Assembly: GCA_020201295.1 (NCBI GenBank)
Contig: JAIVHA010000191.1
Coordinates: forward strand, 1 to 5,194
DNA length: 5,194 nucleotides
DNA from: Lysobacteraceae bacterium
GTDB taxonomy: Bacteria > Pseudomonadota > Gammaproteobacteria > DSM-19610
Direction: 5' to 3'
Of this stretch, positions 1 through 5,194 are shown one piece after another (position 1 is the stretch's first letter; every line of letters starts with the position of its first letter). The position numbers and the translations under genes are program-made. The notes beneath the pieces were generated by a model, which worked only from the letters and a program-made list of their open reading frames with translations, ran no database searches and was not told the DNA's origin.

Positions 1-248
1 GTTTTGGGATCTACATTGCGCACATCGTTGATCTCGAAACGGCGTGAGATAAGTGTCTGGATCGCGACCTTGCTCTGGCGGGTGATACCGGGCTCGTTCT
101 CGAGAGACTCCAGCACCGAGAACACCTTGCTGTATTCCAGGTACAGGGGCGTCAGGCGCAGGATGACCAGGGTGAAAAAGGCGATCAGCCCCAACACGAT
201 GATCCAGCCAATGGCGGTCATGCCCCGTTGTTTTTGCAAGCCCTTCAT
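1..248 (-). CDS. DUF4845-type small membrane protein, 3' end outside the window
   Basis: I translated this gene by hand from the minus strand. It starts at the ATG at 248-246 and stays open to the window edge, giving 82 complete codons. The protein begins MKGLQKQRGMTAIGW, followed by one hydrophobic segment at about residues 12-31 and then a polar stretch (LTPLYLEYSKVFSVLESL). This looks like the DUF4845 family: small proteins with one N-terminal membrane anchor, often encoded between lepB and rnc in Gammaproteobacteria and without an established function. The N-terminus (RGMTAIGWIIV) also resembles a type IV pilin-like leader, but I do not see a convincing prepilin cleavage site. A GAGGGG ribosome binding site precedes the start, which lies only 17 bp after the lepB stop, so co-transcription with lepB is likely. 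The family call rests on sequence resemblance plus position. Confidence 0.82.
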   Translation of the reverse strand, partial: MKGLQKQRGMTAIGWIIVLGLIAFFTLVILRLTPLYLEYSKVFSVLESLENEPGITRQSKVAIQTLISRRFEINDVRNVDPK

Positions 249-254
249 ATCGAT

Positions 255-260
255 CCCCTC
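255..260 (-). promoter_or_regulatory. Ribosome binding site of the DUF4845 gene
   Basis: The minus strand reads GAGGGG, 6 bases before the ATG at 248. It is a good Shine-Dalgarno match and supports that start. It lies in the 17-bp spacer after the lepB stop codon, as expected for an operon. Confidence 0.7.
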
Positions 261-265
261 GCTCG

Positions 266-1087
266 TCATTGAATGCCGTTACCGATCCGGTCCCAGGCCA
301 CACCGCCGCCGGCGGAATCCCAGTTCATCCAGATCAGGAAGGCCCGGCCCACCAGGTTTTCTTCCGGTACCGTACCCCAGAAACGGCTGTCATTACTATT
401 GTCCCGGTTGTCACCCATCACAAAATAGTGACCTTCCGGCACCCGGTATTCCCCATCCAGGGTGGGTTTACGTGCCTCCACCAGGATCTGGTGCTGCGTT
501 TCACCCAACTGCTCCAGCCGCAGGCTGGCGCCCGAGGCCGACAGCCCGGAGCCGGTGCCAATATAACTGCCCACCGGCTGTTGGTCGATCTTCTCACCAT
601 TGATATACAACTGCTTGTCACGGTACTCCACGTGATCCCCGGGCACGCCGATGACGCGCTTGATGTAGTCGGTGCGCGGGTCCATGGGGTAGCGGAACAC
701 GGCCACGTCACCCCGCTGCGGGGAACCGACCTTGATGACCTTGGTATTCAGCACCGGCAGGCGAATGCCATAGGCATACTTGTTGACCAGGATGAAATCG
801 CCCACCAGCAGGGTCGGCATCATGGAGCCGGAGGGGATGCGGAAGGGCTCCACCAGGAAGGAGCGCAGCAGCAGCACGGCCAGGATGACGGGGAAGAAGG
901 ACTTGGCGTATTCCACCAGTGTCGGCTCCTTCAGCGCAGCCCGCCACTGCGCCTCGTCCACGCCGCCCGCTTCCAGCTTCGCGGCCGCCACACGCCGCCG
1001 CGGCGCCCACCACCAGGCGTCCAGCGCCCACAGGATGCCGGTGAGGAAGGTGGCCGCCACCAGCAGGGTTGGAAAATCCAGATTCAT
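266..1087 (-). CDS. lepB: Signal peptidase I
   Basis: Signal peptidase I is the inner-membrane Ser/Lys protease that removes signal peptides from proteins exported by Sec or Tat. The 273-residue protein has two hydrophobic segments, at about residues 5-26 and 62-79, with a charged cytoplasmic stretch between them (WWWAPRRRVAAAKLEA). The periplasmic catalytic domain follows. The serine box PSGSMMPTL puts the nucleophile at Ser88, and YIKRVIGVPGD puts the general base at Lys143; these correspond to Ser90 and Lys145 of the E. coli enzyme. The GDNRDNSNDSRFWG box is at 225-238. The protein is about 50 residues shorter than the 324-residue E. coli LepB, which is common in other Gammaproteobacteria. 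The ribosome binding site is modest (GGGAA at 1094-1098). The gene follows lepA in the same direction, but after an unusually long repeat-filled gap of 382 bp. It precedes the DUF4845 gene by 17 bp. Confidence 0.97.
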   Translation of the reverse strand: MNLDFPTLLVAATFLTGILWALDAWWWAPRRRVAAAKLEAGGVDEAQWRAALKEPTLVEYAKSFFPVILAVLLLRSFLVEPFRIPSGSMMPTLLVGDFILVNKYAYGIRLPVLNTKVIKVGSPQRGDVAVFRYPMDPRTDYIKRVIGVPGDHVEYRDKQLYINGEKIDQQPVGSYIGTGSGLSASGASLRLEQLGETQHQILVEARKPTLDGEYRVPEGHYFVMGDNRDNSNDSRFWGTVPEENLVGRAFLIWMNWDSAGGGVAWDRIGNGIQ

Positions 1088-1115
1088 AAGCGATTCCCGT
1101 TCAAATTTCTGAAAT

Positions 1116-1433
1116 CATTCACCGCAAAGGCGCAAAGATCGCAAAGCAATCCTTGAACCTGGGAGCCTGTCGGACTTAGGACTGATCTACTGCGCCGGTG
1201 GGAGAGCGGTCCATTTTTCCGATCCTTTTCGTCGAATAGCTACGGCTATTCTCCTCAAACGATCGAAAAACTGTCCTCGCTCTCACACCTTGCTCGCTAC
1301 GATCGCCTAAGTCCGACAGGCTCCTAGGAACCAAAGTATTTGGTCTTGCATAGTTTCCCGCCAAATGCGCAGGTGTCTACCCAAAAACAAAACATTTCTT
1401 TTCTTTGCGTCCTTTGCGCCTTTGCGGTGAATG
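1116..1433. repeat. Inverted pair of CGCAAAG-type repeats in the lepA-lepB gap
   Basis: Two 31-bp arms, 1116-1146 and 1403-1433, are inverted copies that match at 29 of 31 positions. Each arm is itself built from three near-tandem copies of CGCAAAG spaced 8 to 9 bases apart, starting from CATTCACCG. As I recall, similar CGCAAAG motifs recur between genes in many proteobacterial genomes and often occur as inverted pairs; I know of no settled function. The pair encloses a separate palindromic element at 1158-1328, with 11 bp of other sequence on the left and 74 bp on the right. No gene is evident in the gap. Immediately outside the right arm, the minus strand has a run of eight T (1452-1459) shortly after the lepA stop, but no clear stem in front of it. 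Confidence 0.8.
1158..1328. mobile_element. 171-bp palindromic element, probable MITE
   Basis: The ends are inverted repeats of 23 bp (1158-1180 and 1306-1328) that match at 22 positions; their core is GGAGCCTGTCGGACTTAGG. The symmetry runs through the whole element. GGTGGGAGAGCG at 1197-1208 pairs with 1278-1289 (11 of 12). TTTTTCCGATC at 1214-1224 pairs with GATCGAAAAA at 1261-1270, with one bulged base. The centre is a perfect 7-bp hairpin, GAATAGC-TACG-GCTATTC, at 1234-1251. All of these share an axis near 1243. A small non-coding element with terminal inverted repeats in an intergenic gap is what a MITE looks like, but no transposase is present to name a parent family. I could not identify a convincing target duplication. 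Alternatives are a structured RNA, or a fold-back repeat that is not transposon-derived. Confidence 0.65.
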
Positions 1434-1469
1434 GATCTTTTCAATACCCGCAAAAAAAACCACAACTAC

Positions 1470-3272
1470 CTATTTCTTGCCCACGTGCAGCACGGCGAAG
1501 AAGGCCTCCTGGGGAATTTCCACCTTGCCGAACTGCTTCATGCGTTTCTTGCCCGCCTTCTGTTTCTCCAGCAGCTTGCGCTTGCGGCTCGCGTCGCCAC
1601 CGTAGCACTTGGCGGTGACGTTCTTGCGCAACGCCTTGACGGTGGTACGGGCGATGACATGGGAGCCGATGGCGGCCTGGATGGCCACATCGAACATCTG
1701 GCGCGGGATGATCTCGCGCATCTTCTCCGCCAGGTCCCGGCCCCGCGTCTGGGCGAATTCACGGTGCACGATGATGGCCAGGGCATCCACCTTCTCGCCA
1801 TTGATGAGTACGTCCAGCTTCACCATGGCCCCGGTCTGGAAACGCTCGAAACTGTAGTCGAAGGAGGCATAGCCGCGGCTGACGGACTTGAGACGGTCGA
1901 AGAAATCCAGCACCACCTCGCTCAGCGGCAATTCGTAACTCAGCGCCACCTGGTTGCCCAGGTACTGCAGCTTGCGCTGCACGCCGCGCTTCTCGGTGCA
2001 AAGGGTGATGACGGCGCCGAGGTAGGTCTGCGGCACCAGGATGTTGGCCAGGATGATGGGCTCGCGGATCTCGGCGATCAGGTTTTCCGGCGGCAGGTTG
2101 GACGGGTTGTCGATCAGCAGCTGCTCACCCTTGGTGGTGATGATCTCATAGACCACCGTGGGCGCGGTGGTGATCATGTCCAGGTCGTATTCCCGCTCCA
2201 GGCGCTCCTGGACGATCTCCATGTGCAACATGCCAAGAAATCCACAGCGAAAACCGAAGCCCAGCGCCGAGGAGGTCTCGGGCTCGAAATGCAGGGCGGC
2301 ATCGTTCAGGCGCAACTTCTGCAAGGCCTCGCGCAGGTTCTCGTAGTCCTCGGCATTGATGGGAAACAGTCCGGCGAACACCCGCGGCTGCACCTTCTTA
2401 AAACCGGGCAGCATCTTGTCCGCGGGCCGGTCGGCATTGGTGAGGGTGTCGCCCACCGGAGCGCCGTCGATCTCCTTGATGGCGGAGATCACGTAGCCCA
2501 CGTCACCGGCATGCAGGGCGGGCAGATCCTTGCGCTTGGGAGTGAACACGCCCACCTTGTCCACCTGGTAGACGCGCCCGGTGGACATCACCTGCATGCG
2601 CGTGCGGGCCGCCAGGGTGCCCTGCATGACCCGCACCAGGGAGATCACGCCCACGTAGCTGTCGAACCAGGAGTCGATGATCAGGGCCTGCAGCGGTGCA
2701 TCCACGTCACCCACGGGAGGCGGGATGCGCTTGACCAGTTCCTCGAGCAGATCCTCGATACCCACGCCGGTCTTGGCGCTGACCCGCACGGCATCCCTGG
2801 CCTCGATGCCGATGATCTCCTCGATTTCGTGCATTACCCGCTCCGGCTCCGCCGAGGGCAGGTCGATCTTGTTGAGCACCGGCAGCACCTCCAGGCCCTG
2901 CTCGATGGCGGTGTAGCAGTTGGCGACGCTCTGGGCCTCCACACCCTGGGCGGCGTCCACCACCAGCAGCGCCCCTTCGCAGGCGGCCAGGGAACGGGAC
3001 ACCTCGTAGGAAAAATCCACGTGTCCGGGGGTATCGATGAAGTTCAGCTCGTAGACCTTGCCGTCCCGGGCCTGGTAGTCCAGGGAGACGCTCTGCGCCT
3101 TGATGGTGATGCCGCGCTCCTTCTCCAGGTCCATGGAGTCCAGCACCTGTTCCGACATCTCGCGGTCGGTCAGGCCACCGCAGACGCGGATGAAGCGGTC
3201 GGCGATGGTGGACTTGCCGTGGTCGATGTGGGCGATGATGGAGAAGTTGCGAATGCGGCTGAGATCAGACAT
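1470..3272 (-). CDS. lepA: Elongation factor 4 (LepA), translation GTPase
   Basis: LepA is a ribosome-associated GTPase of the EF-G family. Back-translocation of stalled ribosomes and roles in initiation or 30S assembly have been proposed for it. The protein is 600 residues, against 599 in E. coli. The G domain shows all the expected motifs: G1 AHIDHGKST at 14-22, G2 RGITI at 53-57, G3 DTPGH at 80-84, G4 NKID at 134-137 and G5 SAK at 165-167. EF-G-like domains follow, then the LepA-specific C-terminal region with KCYGGDASRKRKLLEKQKAG and the ending QEAFFAVLHVGKK. I chose the ATG at 3272 because MSDLSRIRNFSIIAHIDHGK matches the family N-terminus and has a ribosome binding site. The frame stays open 47 codons further upstream, but that extension does not resemble LepA. 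The gene lies between the glutaredoxin-like gene and lepB. The classic lepA-lepB pairing is kept, although the two are separated here by repeats. Confidence 0.98.
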   Translation of the reverse strand: MSDLSRIRNFSIIAHIDHGKSTIADRFIRVCGGLTDREMSEQVLDSMDLEKERGITIKAQSVSLDYQARDGKVYELNFIDTPGHVDFSYEVSRSLAACEGALLVVDAAQGVEAQSVANCYTAIEQGLEVLPVLNKIDLPSAEPERVMHEIEEIIGIEARDAVRVSAKTGVGIEDLLEELVKRIPPPVGDVDAPLQALIIDSWFDSYVGVISLVRVMQGTLAARTRMQVMSTGRVYQVDKVGVFTPKRKDLPALHAGDVGYVISAIKEIDGAPVGDTLTNADRPADKMLPGFKKVQPRVFAGLFPINAEDYENLREALQKLRLNDAALHFEPETSSALGFGFRCGFLGMLHMEIVQERLEREYDLDMITTAPTVVYEIITTKGEQLLIDNPSNLPPENLIAEIREPIILANILVPQTYLGAVITLCTEKRGVQRKLQYLGNQVALSYELPLSEVVLDFFDRLKSVSRGYASFDYSFERFQTGAMVKLDVLINGEKVDALAIIVHREFAQTRGRDLAEKMREIIPRQMFDVAIQAAIGSHVIARTTVKALRKNVTAKCYGGDASRKRKLLEKQKAGKKRMKQFGKVEIPQEAFFAVLHVGKK

Positions 3273-3279
3273 GCGCGTG

Positions 3280-3283
3280 CTCC
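3280..3283 (-). promoter_or_regulatory. Ribosome binding site that fixes the lepA start
   Basis: The minus strand reads GGAG followed by 7 bases and then the ATG at 3272-3270. This supports the family-like start over the in-frame ATG at 3413, which would add 47 unrelated residues. Confidence 0.7.
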
Positions 3284-3403
3284 GTGACTGCCGGGGCGGG
3301 CGCCCGCAGGCACGCAAATGGCTTGTACTGGTTGGCTGGAAGCACGCTATTGCACCGTAGGCATTCAAGGGGACCCGCGACCGTTGGCCAGGGCCACGGT
3401 CCA

Positions 3404-3428
3404 GGAGTTGCAAAATCAGGGAGTTGCA
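3404..3428. repeat. 9-bp direct repeat upstream of lepA
   Basis: GGAGTTGCA occurs at 3404-3412 and again at 3420-3428, start to start 16 bp. On the coding strand of lepA it reads TGCAACTCC twice, about 130-160 bp before the lepA start. It sits in the 209-bp gap between the glutaredoxin-like gene and lepA, which otherwise shows nothing I can name. It could be a protein-binding site, but a repeat this short may be chance. Confidence 0.4.
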
Positions 3429-3481
3429 CGTTCAGAGTTGGCTGCGTATTTTCTGGTTAAACAGCAGCTTAGTATACAGGC

Positions 3482-3718
3482 TCAGGCCTGTCCGAGGTAG
3501 TGCCGCAGGGCCTGCTCGTCGAGAAAATAATGGCAGATCTCTCGTTCCCCGGCAGCCAGCACCGGTACCAGCTGGTCATAACGGGTCCGTAGCGCCGGAT
3601 CCGCGTCCACATCCAGGACCTCGTATTCGAAGCCCAGCTCGGGCCGCAGGGTCTCCAGGCGCGCCAGCAGGTCCTCGCACAGGTGGCAATAAAGCCGACT
3701 GTAGACGGTGAGTTTCAT
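3482..3718 (-). CDS. Glutaredoxin-like thioredoxin-fold protein (DUF836 family)
   Basis: This is a 78-residue soluble protein with the start of a glutaredoxin fold, MKLTVYSRLYCHLCEDLL. The CxxC redox pair is Cys11 and Cys14 (CHLC). The expected cis-proline loop is QLVPVL, with Pro52, and a short C-terminal helix follows. The length and the pattern YSR-x-YCHLCE fit the small glutaredoxin-like family formerly called DUF836. The substrate is not known; a cytoplasmic thiol-disulfide role is inferred from the fold, and no signal peptide is visible. The gene lies between mucD and lepA, a common arrangement in Gammaproteobacteria. I see no Shine-Dalgarno sequence before the ATG at 3718 and no alternative in-frame start close by. 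A strong REP-type inverted repeat lies only 36 bp upstream. The stop codon overlaps a perfect 6-bp hairpin (3476-3491) without a following T-run. Confidence 0.9.
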   Translation of the reverse strand: MKLTVYSRLYCHLCEDLLARLETLRPELGFEYEVLDVDADPALRTRYDQLVPVLAAGEREICHYFLDEQALRHYLGQA

Positions 3719-3753
3719 GGGCGGTATCGCAGGTGTATGCCACCGTCAAATCT

Positions 3754-3816
3754 GTAGGAGCGGCTTTAGCCGCGAATTGCCACGGCATGTGGCTTCGCGG
3801 CTAAAGCCGCTCCTAC
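3754..3816. repeat. REP doublet (REPIN-like) between mucD and the glutaredoxin-like gene
   Basis: Two perfect 23-bp inverted arms lie at 3754-3776 and 3794-3816, beginning GTAGGAGCGGCTTTAGCCGC. Each arm contains its own palindrome, GCGGCT-TT-AGCCGC. Between the arms, GCCAC and GTGGC (3779-3783 and 3789-3793) extend the pairing around a 5-base loop, so the 63 bp can fold into one long hairpin. Repeats of this GTAGGAGCGGCTT type are well known as extragenic REP elements in Pseudomonas and related bacteria, where such families are mobilised by a REP-associated tyrosine (RAYT) transposase encoded elsewhere. The hairpin follows mucD in the transcript and could stabilise the mucD 3' end or reduce readthrough. 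No T-run follows it on the minus strand, so it is not a standard intrinsic terminator. Confidence 0.88.
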
Positions 3817-3868
3817 GTGTCCCACACGGTTGTGCGAGCGGTATGTTGCCGACCGCCCGCCCCGCCGG

Positions 3869-5194
3869 CTACTCCTTGGCCGGCACCTTGAGAGCCAGGA
3901 AAGTGGGGCCGCCACGGCGCTGCACCAGCACCGGCACCGTACGCCCGGCGGGCAGGTCCTTGGCCATCTGCTCGAAATCGCTGGCGCTCTTCACCGGTTC
4001 GCTGTTGATGCGCAGGATCACATCGCCCTGGCGAATACCGGCCTCGGCGGCGGCACCCCGCTCCACCAGTTCCACCAGTACGCCTTCCTGGTCCAGCTCC
4101 ATCTCCTGGCGCTGCCGGTCGGTCAGGTCGCTGACCGAGATCCCCAGACGGCTGGTCTTGGTGGGTTTGGCCGGCTGGTTGGAGGCCACCTGAACGTCGT
4201 CTTCCGGCAATTCGCCGAGCTCGACCCGCAAACGGGTCTGCTTGCCCTCGCGCATGACCAGCACCGGCACCTTCTCACCCACCGGGGTGCGGCCCACGAT
4301 GGGCGGCAGGTCGGTGGAGCTGACCACTTCACGGTTGTTGAACTCCAGGATGACATCACCCACGCGCAGGCCACTGGCCTGTGCCGGACTCTCGGGCAGT
4401 ACGCGGGAGACCAGCGCCCCCGTGGGCTTCTTCATACCGAAGGATTCGGCCAGGTCGCGGGTCACGTCCTGGATGATGACCCCCAGCCAGCCGCGGCTGA
4501 CGCGGCCCGTTTCCCGAAGCTGTTGCGCCACATCCATGGCCACTTCGATGGGGATGGCGAAGGACAGGCCCATGAAGCCACCGGTGCGGCTGTAGATCTG
4601 GGAGTTCACCCCCACCACTTCGCCGTCGAGGTTGTAGAGCGGGCCGCCGGAGTTGCCGGGGTTGATGGCCACGTCGGTCTGGATGAAGGGGACATAGTTC
4701 TCACGCGGCAGGCTGCGGCCCTTGGCGCTGACGATGCCCGCGGTGGCGGAATAATCGAAACCGAAGGGCGAACCGATGGCCAGCACCCAAGAGCCCACTT
4801 CCAGATCTTCGCTCTTGCTGATGCGGGCCACCGGCAGGTTGTCGGCGTCGATCTTCAGCACGGCCACGTCACTGCGCTCGTCCAGCCCGATGACTTCCGC
4901 GATCAGCTCGCGGCGGTCACTGAGGCGTACGATGATTTCCTCGGCGTCCTTGACCACGTGGTTGTTGGTAAGAATATAACCATCGGCGGATACGATCAGA
5001 CCGGAGCCCAGGGAGCGGGCCTCCCGTTCCAGCGGCCCGTTGCCGGGCGCCCCTGGCACCCCGGGGCCGCCCTCGCCGAAGAAGTGGCGGAACAGGTCAC
5101 CCAGCGGACCCTTCATGTCGGGGATCTGCAGTCCTTCCGGCAGCCCCGGATGACGCCCGGCGGCAACCTTCTGGGTGGTACTGATGTTTACCAC
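3869..5194 (-). CDS. mucD: Periplasmic Do-family serine protease (MucD/DegP type), N-terminus outside the window
   Basis: HtrA/Do proteases degrade or chaperone misfolded proteins in the periplasm. The visible 441 residues hold the whole protease domain and two PDZ domains. The catalytic triad is His79 (TNNHVV), Asp109 (DERSDVAVLKID) and Ser182 (NPGNSGGPL), numbered from the window edge. PDZ1 spans about 234-325, starting at RGWLGVIIQDV, and PDZ2 about 345-437. The LA-loop region (about 13-56) is Gly/Pro-rich. The first codon seen is GTG, but the sequence VVNIS normally lies inside the mature protein (family pattern PAVVNIS). The true start and signal peptide are therefore probably a few dozen residues beyond the edge. 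The domain layout fits DegP, DegQ and MucD. I favour MucD from the neighbouring grx-lepA genes, which often follow the rpoE-rseA-rseB-mucD cluster. Regulation by the envelope-stress sigma factor is plausible but cannot be seen here. Confidence 0.93.
   Translation of the reverse strand: MVNISTTQKVAAGRHPGLPEGLQIPDMKGPLGDLFRHFFGEGGPGVPGAPGNGPLEREARSLGSGLIVSADGYILTNNHVVKDAEEIIVRLSDRRELIAEVIGLDERSDVAVLKIDADNLPVARISKSEDLEVGSWVLAIGSPFGFDYSATAGIVSAKGRSLPRENYVPFIQTDVAINPGNSGGPLYNLDGEVVGVNSQIYSRTGGFMGLSFAIPIEVAMDVAQQLRETGRVSRGWLGVIIQDVTRDLAESFGMKKPTGALVSRVLPESPAQASGLRVGDVILEFNNREVVSSTDLPPIVGRTPVGEKVPVLVMREGKQTRLRVELGELPEDDVQVASNQPAKPTKTSRLGISVSDLTDRQRQEMELDQEGVLVELVERGAAAEAGIRQGDVILRINSEPVKSASDFEQMAKDLPAGRTVPVLVQRRGGPTFLALKVPAKE

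Noticed and set aside
269..1156. A 295-codon plus-strand frame antisense to lepB.
   Set aside because: It mirrors lepB, is rich in His and Gln, and runs into the CGCAAAG repeat. It has no recognisable domain.
1176..1364. A 62-codon minus-strand frame inside the palindromic element.
   Set aside because: It covers inverted repeat sequence, has no family resemblance and no convincing ribosome binding site.
1452..1459. A T8 run on the minus strand just after the lepA stop, as an intrinsic terminator.
   Set aside because: I could not find a stable GC-rich stem directly before it.
1431..3287. A 618-codon open frame on the plus strand, antisense to lepA.
   Set aside because: It lies opposite a clear 600-residue LepA. 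Its His/Leu/Gly/Asp-rich composition is that expected from the complement of GC-rich coding sequence. It shows no recognisable domain.
3273..3413. An in-frame extension of lepA that would add 47 residues at the N-terminus.
   Set aside because: The added residues do not resemble LepA, while the ATG at 3272 has a good ribosome binding site and the family N-terminus.
3471..3476. TATACT on the minus strand as a -10 box for lepA.
   Set aside because: No acceptable -35 hexamer lies 16-18 bp upstream; the bases there read about TACCTC.
3476..3491. A hairpin ACAGGC-TCAG-GCCTGT over the stop codon of the glutaredoxin-like gene, as a terminator.
   Set aside because: The stem is perfect but only 6 bp, and no T-run follows on the minus strand.
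5192..5194. The GTG at the window edge as the start codon of mucD.
   Set aside because: VVNIS is an internal mature-protein motif in this family, and a signal peptide would be expected before it. The gene almost certainly continues beyond the window.

Overview
The window is GC-rich, every gene reads on the minus strand, and the content is housekeeping rather than accessory. In transcription order (high to low coordinates) it holds a periplasmic Do-family serine protease (MucD/DegP type, 5' end outside the window), a 78-residue glutaredoxin-like protein, the translation GTPase LepA (EF4), signal peptidase I (LepB), and the N-terminal part of a small DUF4845-type membrane protein that runs off the low-coordinate edge. 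The order mucD - grx - lepA - lepB - DUF4845, usually followed by rnc and era, is typical of Gammaproteobacteria. Together with the protein sequences it suggests a gammaproteobacterium, perhaps of the Chromatiales/Ectothiorhodospiraceae or pseudomonad-like type. The genus cannot be fixed from the sequence alone.

Layout: 1-248 partial DUF4845 gene; 266-1087 lepB; 1088-1469 a 382-bp gap made largely of repeats; 1470-3272 lepA with its own ribosome binding site; 3273-3481 a 209-bp gap with a short direct repeat; 3482-3718 glutaredoxin-like gene; 3719-3868 a gap holding a REP-type inverted pair; 3869-5194 mucD, C-terminal 441 residues.

The genes share an envelope and protein-quality theme. LepA acts on the ribosome, LepB cleaves signal peptides of exported proteins, MucD degrades or chaperones misfolded periplasmic proteins, and the thioredoxin-fold protein probably handles thiols or disulfides in the cytoplasm. 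The catalytic residues expected of each family are present.

The unusual content lies between the genes. The lepA-lepB gap holds a 171-bp near-complete palindrome (1158-1328) that looks like a MITE. It sits off-centre inside a second, unrelated inverted pair built from a CGCAAAG motif (1116-1146 and 1403-1433). The mucD-grx gap holds a perfect 23-bp inverted pair of the GTAGGAGCGGCTTTAGCCGC type (REP doublet or REPIN). I see no phage, CRISPR, toxin, tRNA, rRNA or new multi-gene system. The best leads are the nested repeats and their effect on expression of lepB and the glutaredoxin-like gene.
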